The position numbers and the translations under genes are program-made. From Pseudomonadota bacterium (GTDB lineage: Bacteria > Pseudomonadota > Gammaproteobacteria > Pseudomonadales > Moraxellaceae), in NCBI GenBank assembly GCA_021804565.1, contig JAJZHK010000008.1, positions 1 through 64,000 on the forward strand: a stretch of DNA of 64,000 nucleotides, written 5' to 3'. Position 1 is the stretch's first letter; every line of letters starts with the position of its first letter. Below the pieces are notes generated by a model. It saw only the letters and a list, made by a program, of their open reading frames with translations. It did not search any database and was not told the origin of the DNA. Below are positions 1-7,328 of this stretch, piece after piece.

Positions 1-107
1 TTCTCGTACTTCTGGATGGCGGTGTGAGAAACACCCACCTGTTCACCCAACGCACCCAGGGTCAGACCTGCCGCCAATCGTGCTTGACGAATGCGATCTG
101 CTATCAT
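1..107 (-). CDS. Xre-family helix-turn-helix regulator (partial, N-terminus only)
   Basis: Read leftward from ATG at 107, the 35 visible residues begin MIADRIRQARLAAGLTLGAL and continue with a recognition helix of the form VSHTAIQKYE, the classic Cro/C1-type HTH. A strong AGGAGG ribosome site lies 4 bases upstream of the start. The rest of the gene is outside the window. A palindromic operator-like site sits directly upstream, so autoregulation is likely (inference). Its neighbours are gene remnants of mobile origin, so it may be a phage or toxin-antitoxin regulator. Which ligand or partner it has cannot be seen. Confidence 0.75.
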   Translation of the reverse strand, partial: MIADRIRQARLAAGLTLGALGEQVGVSHTAIQKYE

Positions 108-124
108 GACGCCTCCTCGGGCCG

Positions 125-162
125 GGTTTAAAACAACCGACATCATACAAAATTTTTAAACC
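125..162. promoter_or_regulatory. Perfect 9-bp inverted repeat, probable operator of the Xre regulator
   Basis: GGTTTAAAA at 125-133 is repeated as its exact complement TTTTAAACC at 154-162, separated by 20 bases. The site lies 18 bases upstream of the start codon of the leftward Xre gene. A TATGAT hexamer on the minus strand falls between the arms and could be the -10 element. Binding by the adjacent HTH protein is inferred from position and symmetry only. Confidence 0.55.
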
Positions 163-196
163 AAAGAGAACCCCGCCCGCCTCGGAGGCTGTGACG

Positions 197-721
197 TCAC
201 TCGTGGGCGACTGCCTCCATGTAGGGTCGCATCACAGTGGCGACGCGGCAATCTTGGGCGTAGCGCCACATCCAGACCGATCTTGTTGCGATGTTTGAAG
301 CAATCGACCACGCTCTTGGCCGGGCTGACAGGTGAACGCCACCGGCCATCTGAACCATCCGAATCGGCGGATAGTCGATCCGGGGTGAGTGGCTACCGCG
401 TGGCATGGCGATCCAGACTTGACGCGGCAGTTGGGTGCTCAGCCCATGAAACTGGAGTGCGGTGAGCAGGCAGAACACGGCTTGTGGCACCCTGGTGGCG
501 ACAAGGGCAAGACTCTCGAATTCCGTCACCTGTGTGCCTGGCAGACGGTAAAGACCACGCCCGATCCGTTCCAGCAGCCCTGCGGCAGACATGCGCTTCA
601 GGATGACCCGGGGTGAGCCGATGGCGTCCAGATCGCTGGCACGCAGCAGACCTCTCTGTCTGGCCCGATCAAGGATGCGCTGGGTGTGGGTCTCGGAGAG
701 CATGGATGGAGTGTGTTCCAT
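197..721 (-). pseudogene. AbiEi-type antitoxin (type IV toxin-antitoxin), decayed by two internal deletions
   Basis: The first 120 residues or so match the AbiEi antitoxin family: a winged-helix N-terminus (RILDRARQRGLLRASDLDAI, then RIGRGLYRLP) followed by the ALQFHGLSTQLP-type segment. The family's next conserved block, SPAKSVVDCFKHRNKIGLDV, is present at about 258-332 but in a different frame. The final block WRYAQDCRVATVMRPYMEAV is back in the original frame. So two small deletions occurred, each removing part of the family sequence, and together they restore the frame. The start is ATG at 721 after GGAG. No AbiEii nucleotidyltransferase toxin follows. The 174-residue product is probably non-functional, since it is shorter than the usual 200 or so residues and has a scrambled core. 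Confidence 0.8.
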
Positions 722-794
722 TTGTTCTCCAATTTCAAATAATCAACGAAATATCGGAACGTATGGCCATGCACATCACCAAGGACTGCATCAA

Positions 795-1268
795 CTACGG
801 GGCATCAGCATTCCCTCTCGCCGCGTATCGGCAAGGGCACAGGTGATGCATCTCCCAGAGGAGGATCTCCTCGATGCTGAAGCGGATGACGTCACCGTTT
901 GCGATCCGATAGAACGGTATGCCCAGCCGCAGGCGCTCCTGATTCTGGTGAATCCAGTAACCGGGCAAGCCAGTGATGTCGACCACATCTTTGGCGGAGT
1001 AGAAAACCCGATCACGGCGTTCAGGCCGTTTCTGCATCATCTGCTCGATGGCGTCTTCACGTGCCGTAGGAGAGGATTCTGACAACTGGCTTCCGGTAGG
1101 GGATTTCCAAGTGACCCGAGCCTTGCGCTCGAAGGCCTCGACCTCCATCAGAAGGTAACGAACAGATCTGTTGAGGTGCCAGGCGGGCGGGCCGATTCCT
1201 TCCGAGCGCCATTTTTGCAGGGAGCCGGACGCAGCGCCGTTCGATTCCGCACCGTCATCTAACCGAGG
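795..1268 (-). pseudogene. Excisionase/AlpA-like helix-turn-helix protein, 5'-truncated
   Basis: A frame with no stop runs leftward from directly after the TAG of the thioredoxin gene (1269-1271) to a stop at 795. Its first 40 codons carry a good HTH_17 (excisionase/MerR-like) signature: SLQKWRSEGIGPPAWHLNRS, then VRYLLMEVEAFE. They contain no ATG, GTG or TTG. The first possible start is ATG at 1148, which would cut the HTH in half. A second HTH-like segment with FYSAKDVVDITGLP and IRFSIEEILLWE follows. The simplest reading is that the original 5' end was lost at the island/chromosome junction. Proteins of this kind accompany integrases and plasmids. Function of the remnant is unknown. Confidence 0.6.
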
Positions 1269-1811
1269 CTAGTGCGGCGAAGCGGCGACGGATTTTTCAG
1301 GACTGGCGGCTGACTGGCCGGCGAGCCAGGGCTTGAAGTAGCTGGCCAGACGCTCAGCCGTCCAGGCCGGATGCTCGTCATTCCAGCCGTTATAGACCAG
1401 GCGCCCCTGGGGGTCGATGACAAAGCTCACCGGCAGTCGCCAGATGCGACCATAGCCTTGCGCCTGGGTGGCCTGGGCGAGTGCAGGGTCAAGGTGCAGA
1501 CCCTCGATCATGGCACGCAGGTCGCCGAGCTCGTCGGCTTCATCGAGCGCCACCACCATCAGCTTGAAGTGCTGCCGATGCGCTGCGGCAAAACGTGCCA
1601 GAACCGGCAACTCATGGCGGCAAGGCGGACACCAGGAGGCGACAAAAGCGAGCAGAACATAGCGTCCGCGCCAATCATGGCTGTCCTCATGCTGCCCTGA
1701 CAAGGTGATCGCCTGGAAGGCGGGCGCTGGCGCACCGAGCAGCAGAGACTGCGCCGGGGCGACCGGGATCCAGCCACAGAGCAGCCACAGAAGTGCTAAC
1801 CGGACGCGCAT
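1269..1811 (-). CDS. TlpA-like periplasmic thioredoxin
   Basis: The 180-residue protein starts at ATG 1811 (GGGGGACC just upstream) with a signal peptide MRVRLALLWLLCGWIPVAPA. It has a thioredoxin fold with the active-site motif WCPPC in the context LLAFVASWCPPCRHELPVLA, and a cis-proline loop LPVSFVIDPQGR. This is the TlpA/ResA/DsbE type: a membrane-side or periplasmic dithiol-disulfide reductase used in cytochrome maturation, copper delivery or disulfide repair. It diverges from an outer-membrane protein with a CxxCxC mature N-terminus, which makes that protein a candidate partner (inference). A longer frame upstream to 2132 exists but antisense coding there and the signal peptide argue for the short form. 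Confidence 0.85.
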   Translation of the reverse strand: MRVRLALLWLLCGWIPVAPAQSLLLGAPAPAFQAITLSGQHEDSHDWRGRYVLLAFVASWCPPCRHELPVLARFAAAHRQHFKLMVVALDEADELGDLRAMIEGLHLDPALAQATQAQGYGRIWRLPVSFVIDPQGRLVYNGWNDEHPAWTAERLASYFKPWLAGQSAASPEKSVAASPH

Positions 1812-1949
1812 ACCTGAGGTCCCCCATTCATCAAGCTCTGCGCATGATAAGCCCTGCCGGTGCTGCAGCGCTTGAGCTGCGACAATATGCCGCATCCTCA
1901 GCGACAGCCCTTCTGCATTACGATGCACCGATACGCGAAGATGGGGACG

Positions 1950-2996
1950 ATGATGAGGATGAGCGCTGCTTGGATGGGCGCCTGGCTGGGGGTCCATGCA
2001 GCCGGCGTGTTTGCCTGCGCCAGCTGTGGCTGTAGCCTGGATACCGAAGCGGTCACCGGCTTCAGCGCGCAGCAGGGCACCAGCATCGGTCTTGAGTATG
2101 ACTACATCCAGCAAAGTCAGTACCGCCATCAAGGCGGAACCAGTTCACCGGCGCAGGTGGTCAATGCGCCGGCCATCCCGGGGGCGAGCAATGCCGAGAT
2201 CGAGCAGGCGACGATCAACCGCTATCTGAATCTTGCCCTCAATCAACGCTTCAACAGCCGCTGGTCGCTGACCTTGCAGCTGCCCTGGATCGATCGCAGC
2301 CATGGCACCTACGGCCAGCAGTATGCGCCCTACACCAGCGCCGAGACGGCGAGCTCGCAACTCAGCCAGGCCGAGGTCTACGCGCTCGGTGACATGAAGG
2401 TTCTCGGCACTTACCAGGGCTGGATGGCCAGTCATAACCTCGGCCTGGAGTTCGGCCTCAAGCTCCCCACCGGGGCCTACGGCGGTGCCAATAGCCAGGG
2501 CCAGAGCTTCGGACATCCGCTCAACTTCAGCTCCGGGCCCAATGCCATGACCCCCCTCGATGCCAGCTTGCAAGCGGGCACCGGCAGCACCGATCTGCTG
2601 CTCGGTGGTTTCTACTTTCAGTCGCTGAGCGAGGATTTCGACGGCTTCGTCAATGGCCTGCTGCAAAGCGCACTCTGGCACCGCCTGGACCAGCCCGGTG
2701 GCAGCTATCGTCCTGGCAATCAGTTCAATCTGAGTGCCGGGGTCAAGGACGTCGGTCTCGGCGCCTGGTCGCCACAACTGCAGCTCAACTTCACCGATCG
2801 TCGTCACGACCAGGGGGATTTGGCCGACACCGCCGATACCGCTGGACGCGTGCTCTATCTGAGCCCGGGCCTGAGCTATAGCCTGGCTCGCACCTATCTA
2901 TACGCCTTTGTCCAGTTTCCCGTGTACAGCCAGCTGGCCGGCTATCAGCTGTTTCCGCGCTGGACCGCCAGCCTGGGCCTGAGCCTGCGTCTATGA
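1950..2996 (+). CDS. Outer-membrane beta-barrel protein with Cys-rich mature N-terminus
   Basis: After a hydrophobic signal (AAWMGAWLGVHAAGVFA) the mature chain begins CASCGCSLDTE. The rest is rich in alternating polar/aromatic strands (for example YDYIQQSQY, RWSLTLQLPWIDR, DMKVLGTYQG) and ends in LGLSLRL, typical of outer-membrane barrels. I recognise a proteobacterial family with this CASCGCSL start but know no assigned function; annotation as a transporter is a guess. The start is uncertain: ATG at 1950 has GGGGA 5 bases upstream, 1941 is the alternative, and the frame is open back to 1860. The three cysteines could bind metal or a lipid (the site is a weak lipobox). The gene diverges from the thioredoxin and ends 6 bases from regA. 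Confidence 0.7.
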   Translation: MMRMSAAWMGAWLGVHAAGVFACASCGCSLDTEAVTGFSAQQGTSIGLEYDYIQQSQYRHQGGTSSPAQVVNAPAIPGASNAEIEQATINRYLNLALNQRFNSRWSLTLQLPWIDRSHGTYGQQYAPYTSAETASSQLSQAEVYALGDMKVLGTYQGWMASHNLGLEFGLKLPTGAYGGANSQGQSFGHPLNFSSGPNAMTPLDASLQAGTGSTDLLLGGFYFQSLSEDFDGFVNGLLQSALWHRLDQPGGSYRPGNQFNLSAGVKDVGLGAWSPQLQLNFTDRRHDQGDLADTADTAGRVLYLSPGLSYSLARTYLYAFVQFPVYSQLAGYQLFPRWTASLGLSLRL

Positions 2997-3002
2997 GGCG
3001 GC

Positions 3003-3527
3003 TCAGCAGCGTACCGGCTTTTTGGCCAACTTTCTTTGCAAAGTACGCCTGTGCATGTTCAGGCTGCGCGCCGTGGCGGAGATATTCCCATCATGCTGGG
3101 CGAGCACCTTCTGCAGATGCTCCCACTCGAGGCGATCCACCGACATCGGCTGCTCTGCCAGCGGCAAGCTGCTATCGACAGCCGCGGGCAGCAAGGCCTG
3201 CAGGATCTCGTCGGCACCTGCCGGTTTGGCCAGATAGTTGCAGGCGCCGGCCTTGACGGCTGCGACCGCCGTTGCCAGGCTGGCATAAGCGGTCAGGATC
3301 AGCACCGGCATGGTCGGTGCCCGGATCAACAGCTCCGGCAAGAGCTTGAGCCCTGACTCTTCCTGCAGACGCAGATCGAGCACGCAGGCGCTGTAGTCCT
3401 GATGTGCCAGAAAATCCAGGGCCTGGGCGCCGGTGTGGGCGATGTCCGCGGCATAGCCGCGCCGCTGCAGAGCCCGGCGCAGCACACTGGTAAAAACCTC
3501 ATCATCATCGATCAGCAACAGGCTCAA
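3003..3527 (-). CDS. regA: RegA/PrrA/RoxR-type response regulator
   Basis: This 174-residue protein has a receiver domain (acidic cluster D7-D9, phosphoacceptor D51 in ACVLDLRLQ, T79, K101) and a C-terminal Fis-type HTH (SATARSLNMHRRTLQRKLAK) nearly identical in pattern to RegA. RegA activates or represses genes of energy metabolism according to redox state. The only start that leaves a normal receiver N-terminus is TTG at 3527, preceded by GGAGGTG. The start lies inside the last codons of regB (23-base overlap), so the two are translationally coupled. Family members are usually about 180 residues. Call is firm; targets are not visible. Confidence 0.9.
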   Translation of the reverse strand: MSLLLIDDDEVFTSVLRRALQRRGYAADIAHTGAQALDFLAHQDYSACVLDLRLQEESGLKLLPELLIRAPTMPVLILTAYASLATAVAAVKAGACNYLAKPAGADEILQALLPAAVDSSLPLAEQPMSVDRLEWEHLQKVLAQHDGNISATARSLNMHRRTLQRKLAKKPVRC

Positions 3528-4797
3528 GCAACACCTCCAGCGGCAAACTGACCTGCACACAGGCCCCGCCCCATACACCGGTCTGCAGCAGAAGCTGCCC
3601 CCCCAGGCGCTCTATGGCCGCCTGGCTGACCAGCCAGCCCACCCCCATCCCATCGGCACTGGGCAGCGGACGCCGCCCCAGCCGACCACGCAGACGCGGA
3701 TCCAGCCCCGGGCCATCGTCCTCGAGGGTCCAGAGGAAGTCCTGCGCCTCATAGGCGCAACGCAGCCTGACCTGACTGCGAGCGACGCGAGCGGCATTGT
3801 GCATCAGGTTCATCAGCACCGGCAGCACACCGACCGGCAGCTGACCGGGCAGCTCACAGGCCGAAGGAAGATCCCAGTGGAGAGCTGGATGCATGAGCAC
3901 CGCCGCCTCACAGATATCCCGCAGCGCGCGTGACAGCGGCAGCCGGCCGTGTTCACTCTGCCATTGCGCCTGGGCACGCACATCGGCAAGCAAATGCCGG
4001 CAGAGGTCGAGCTGCTGCGCAAGAATCTGCAGATCCTCACGCATCGTCACACTGAGATCGCTGGCGCAGTTCATCTCATCGACCAGCAAGGCCATCGTAT
4101 TGAGCGGCGTTCCCAGTCCGTGCGCAGCACCTGCGGCGAGGGTGCCCAGAGCAACGATATGCTCGTTGCGCAAGGACAGCTCGCGTTGCTGCGCCAGCTC
4201 CGCAGCTGTACGCTGCATGGCTGAGCGCATGCCCGCGCCCAAGCCGGCCATCAGGCTGACACTGAGAAAAAAATCCAAGGCCATGCCACGCAGATGCCAG
4301 CCGTAGGAGCTGTTCATGGCCTGCATGCCGGCGCCCATCATGTCCAGAGGTACGATAGGGCGGTAGTCGACCATCAGACGGCTGTAAGCCAGGACCGCCG
4401 CCGCCCACAAAACCACCACTTGTGGCCAGGGCAGCATCAGGGCACCGAGGCTGACAGGTACCAAAAACCAGAACACGAAAGGATTGGTCGCCCCCCCGGT
4501 CTGCCACAAGAGCAGACTCATGAGAGCGATATCGAAGAGCAGATGGGTCAGCAACTCATAACTGGAAACCGGCGATAGCCGCGCCAGGAGATGCAAGGCC
4601 GAGAGCAGGGTCAGAGCGCTCATCACGCTCAACACCAGCATCACCGAAGGACGCCGCAGCAGTCCCATGCCAAGATGAACATCCATCTGCCACAGCAGCA
4701 AGAGCGCGATGAGCACCCACAGCGTGCGCGCCAGCAGGACAAACCGCAAAGCTTGCCGACCCGGTGCGGACTCGATATTCGTCCACGCTAGCGCCAC
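3505..4797 (-). CDS. regB: RegB/PrrB/RoxS-type redox-sensing histidine kinase
   Basis: 430 residues from a GTG start with GGAGGG upstream. About six membrane segments occupy residues 18-190. Loop residues 101-107 read GGATNPF, the RegB quinone-sensing heptapeptide. The H-box is GAAHGLGTPLNT with phosphoacceptor H226, and C266 in LDLCRHLLAD matches the redox-active cysteine of RegB. ATPase boxes follow (NLMHNAARVA, EDDGPGLD, GVGWLVSQAAIERLGG). The kinase senses the ubiquinone pool and phosphorylates RegA. The H-box has Gly where RegB usually has Glu (AHELGTPL), a small deviation. First gene of the regB-regA pair. Confidence 0.92.
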   Translation of the reverse strand: MALAWTNIESAPGRQALRFVLLARTLWVLIALLLLWQMDVHLGMGLLRRPSVMLVLSVMSALTLLSALHLLARLSPVSSYELLTHLLFDIALMSLLLWQTGGATNPFVFWFLVPVSLGALMLPWPQVVVLWAAAVLAYSRLMVDYRPIVPLDMMGAGMQAMNSSYGWHLRGMALDFFLSVSLMAGLGAGMRSAMQRTAAELAQQRELSLRNEHIVALGTLAAGAAHGLGTPLNTMALLVDEMNCASDLSVTMREDLQILAQQLDLCRHLLADVRAQAQWQSEHGRLPLSRALRDICEAAVLMHPALHWDLPSACELPGQLPVGVLPVLMNLMHNAARVARSQVRLRCAYEAQDFLWTLEDDGPGLDPRLRGRLGRRPLPSADGMGVGWLVSQAAIERLGGQLLLQTGVWGGACVQVSLPLEVLLEPVADR

Positions 4798-4887
4798 CGC
4801 ACCCTCCTGAGCCGCATACGGACTGTTGAGCCCCCATCATAGCCGCATCCAGGCCGGGTGGGTATGCCCCGGCACCTGCAGTCCCTG

Positions 4888-5703
4888 TCATCGACGCAGC
4901 CAGACGACCAGGATCAGCACCAGGAGCAGGAGCTGCGGCGAACTCATCAGGAGCAGCCGTAGCAGAAAGAACAGCACCACGAGCACCACGACCCAGAACG
5001 TCACTTCCGCGCACCACAAGGCCAGGAACAGCAGGCTCAAGCTGAGCCCTGTCCAGCCCATGTGCGGCGCCATGAGCGCCATCAAGGGCAGCCAAAGCAC
5101 GAGCGCCAGATAGCGATTGCGTGGACGCAAGACCTGAGCCAGGATCTTTTCCCTGCGCAGCGAACGTACTTTGTCGACGGCGGCCTGATCCTGGCTGATC
5201 TGCTTTTGAAACTCGGCGGCCGCCGCCGTCAGCCGACGCATCCGGCGCTTGGGCAACAGCGGGTACAGGCCTATCATGTAAGGCAGGCCGATGATGATGA
5301 TCAGCACGTATCCAGGCATGCCGTCAGCACCCACCCGCCACCAGAACCAGCTCTGGATCAGCGCTAGCGCCCACCACCACAGCACCGGAATCCACGCTGG
5401 CCGATAAGGAACTGCTATCAGCTCACGCTGGTAGTCGTAGATCAACCGGCTGCGATCGTGGCGAACGCCAAGAGCGGCAAACAGCGCTGGCAGGGCTGGC
5501 CAGAAAGGCTTGCAGGCAAAAGCCGGCAGCCATCGGCAAGATATGTAAAAGATCCCGCTGATCACCAGGCCGATCAAATAATACCCGCCGAACCGCCGGC
5601 CTAGCTCCCAGGACGAGCGTGGCCGTAACCATACCGCCGGCTGGCCGTCGATTGCACAGAAGATCAGCTGCTGGGGCGAGTTCAAGCCAGGCTGCATGCT
5701 CAT
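4888..5703 (-). CDS. Hypothetical polytopic membrane protein
   Basis: 271 residues starting at ATG 5703, chosen for GGAGG 7 bases upstream. Hydrophobic stretches suggest five to seven membrane segments (around YLIGLVISGIFYI, WIPVLWWWALALIQSWFWW, YVLIIIIGLPYMIGLYPLL and three near the C-terminus). A basic, helical cytoplasmic stretch with RRMRRLTAAAAEFQKQISQD lies in the middle. I recognise no family. It lies 90 bases upstream of regB on the same strand and could share its transcript, but there is no coupling. No function is proposed. Confidence 0.6.
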   Translation of the reverse strand: MSMQPGLNSPQQLIFCAIDGQPAVWLRPRSSWELGRRFGGYYLIGLVISGIFYISCRWLPAFACKPFWPALPALFAALGVRHDRSRLIYDYQRELIAVPYRPAWIPVLWWWALALIQSWFWWRVGADGMPGYVLIIIIGLPYMIGLYPLLPKRRMRRLTAAAAEFQKQISQDQAAVDKVRSLRREKILAQVLRPRNRYLALVLWLPLMALMAPHMGWTGLSLSLLFLALWCAEVTFWVVVLVVLFFLLRLLLMSSPQLLLLVLILVVWLRR

Positions 5704-5859
5704 GCGGCCGCCTCCGATTGAGGGGTTTCTGGCCAGCATAGGCGCAGACTGATGCCCTGGACAGGCCGACATCCGCACACTGCGACCTATATTGTCGACC
5801 TTGATCCCGACACGGCCGTCATCGGGCCCCGCAGGTCTCGGGTGAAGACGGCTTTAGAT

Positions 5860-5887
5860 TTGACTTGCATCATCAAAGTGCCATGAT
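5860..5887 (+). promoter_or_regulatory. Candidate sigma-70 promoter for the maoC-pta/ackA operon
   Basis: TTGACT at 5860-5865 and CATGAT at 5882-5887 are separated by 16 bases, and a GGGGGT ribosome site precedes the ATG at 5934. The -35 matches consensus at 5 of 6, the -10 at 4 of 6. Position fits, no experimental support. Confidence 0.45.
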
Positions 5888-5933
5888 CATGCGCGCCTAA
5901 TGGAATCTGCTCATACCGACAGGGGGTCCAGTC

Positions 5934-7325
5934 ATGAGTCAGAACGCAACCTTCGACGAGATCAAGATCGGCGACACCGCCAGCCTCGTGCGCACCTTGC
6001 AGCGTGAAGACGTTGAGGCCTTTGCGGCGGTCACCGGCGACACCAATCCTGCGCATCTCGATCCGGAATATGCGCGCACCACCCAGTTTCGCACGGTCAT
6101 AGGGCATGGCATGTGGGCCGGCTCGATGATCTCCGCCCTGCTGGGCACACGCTTTCCAGGGCCGGGGACGATCTATCTGCAGCAGACCTTCAAGTTCACC
6201 AAACCGGTACGCATCGGCGACACCCTGACCGCGCACGTCACGGTTCTGCAAAAAGATGAAAAGAGCAAACGCCTGACGCTCAAAACCGAGGTCATCAACC
6301 AGAAAGGACAACTGATACTGGGCGGCGAGGCCGTCATCCTGGCACCGGAGAAAAAGTTCATCAGCGGTCAGATCGACCTCCCCCAGGTGGCTGTTTTTGA
6401 TCCCGAGGCACGCCTACGCGAGCTCGTCGCCCGTGGCGCAGGCTTGCCGGTCTTGCGTTGCGCCGTGGTCCAGCCTTGTGACGCCGACTCACTGAGCGGA
6501 GCGCTGATGGCAACCCGGGAGGGGGTGATCCAGGTGGTGCTCGTCGGCCCCGAGGCCAAAATCATGGCTGTCGCCCAAGAGCAGGGGCTGGACCTCAGCG
6601 GCATCGACATCGTCAATGTCGCGCATAGCCACGCTGCGGCCGAGAAAGCCGCCCAAATGGCCGCCGCGGGGGATGTGGCTGCCCTCATGAAGGGCAGCTT
6701 GCACACCGACGAACTCATGCATGCGGTGCTCGCCGAGCCGGCCCTGCGCACAGGACGGCGGATGTCGCACGTCTTCCACTTCGATGTACCGATGTACGGC
6801 AAACCCTTGCTGATCACCGATGCCGCCCTCAATATTCGCCCCAATCTTCTTGAAAAAGCCGACATCATCCAGAATGCCATCGACTTTGCGCACGTACTCG
6901 GCGTCGAGCAACCCAAGGTGGCCATCCTCGCGGCCGTCGAGGTGATCAACCCCACCATGCCCGCTACCCTGGACGCGGCAGCCCTGTGCAAGATGGCTGA
7001 CCGTCGACAGATTCAAGGCGGCCTGCTCGATGGTCCCCTGGCCTTTGACAATGCCATATCGCCCAAGGCGGTGGCGGTCAAACACATCGACTCCCCGGTG
7101 GCCGGGCGGGCCGACATACTGCTGGTCCCCGATCTTGAGGCCGGCAATATGCTGGCCAAGCAGCTCGAGTACCTTGCCGGTGCCAGCGCCTCAGGCCTGG
7201 TCTTGGGTGCTCGGGTGCCCATCATCCTCACCAGCCGCTCGGACGGCAGCAATGAGCGTCTGGCTTCAGCCGCCCTGGCGCGGCTTGTCGCTGCGGCGGG
7301 GCTGACCTGGGCTTCACGGGAGTAG
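5934..7325 (+). CDS. Bifunctional (R)-enoyl-CoA hydratase / phosphate acetyl(butyryl)transferase
   Basis: 463 residues. Residues 1-150 are a MaoC/PhaJ hot-dog domain with the hydratase dyad in AVTGDTNPAHLDPEY (Asp and His) and the IGHGMWAGSM segment. Residues 160-463 are a PTA_PTB domain (LKGS-like MKGSLHTDELMHAV, RRMSHVFHFDVP, ITDAALNIRP, NPTMPATLDAA). The second domain moves acyl groups between CoA and phosphate; the first hydrates enoyl-CoA to (R)-3-hydroxyacyl-CoA, a PHA precursor. This fusion is a known annotation class. Acetate kinase follows after 3 bases, completing an acetyl-CoA to acetate route, and PHA synthase lies just beyond. Confidence 0.9.
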   Translation: MSQNATFDEIKIGDTASLVRTLQREDVEAFAAVTGDTNPAHLDPEYARTTQFRTVIGHGMWAGSMISALLGTRFPGPGTIYLQQTFKFTKPVRIGDTLTAHVTVLQKDEKSKRLTLKTEVINQKGQLILGGEAVILAPEKKFISGQIDLPQVAVFDPEARLRELVARGAGLPVLRCAVVQPCDADSLSGALMATREGVIQVVLVGPEAKIMAVAQEQGLDLSGIDIVNVAHSHAAAEKAAQMAAAGDVAALMKGSLHTDELMHAVLAEPALRTGRRMSHVFHFDVPMYGKPLLITDAALNIRPNLLEKADIIQNAIDFAHVLGVEQPKVAILAAVEVINPTMPATLDAAALCKMADRRQIQGGLLDGPLAFDNAISPKAVAVKHIDSPVAGRADILLVPDLEAGNMLAKQLEYLAGASASGLVLGARVPIILTSRSDGSNERLASAALARLVAAAGLTWASRE

Positions 7326-7328
7326 ACC

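Noticed and set aside
1812-2132. Longer form of the thioredoxin starting at 2132
   Set aside because: The extension is antisense to the outer-membrane protein gene and would bury the signal peptide at 1811.
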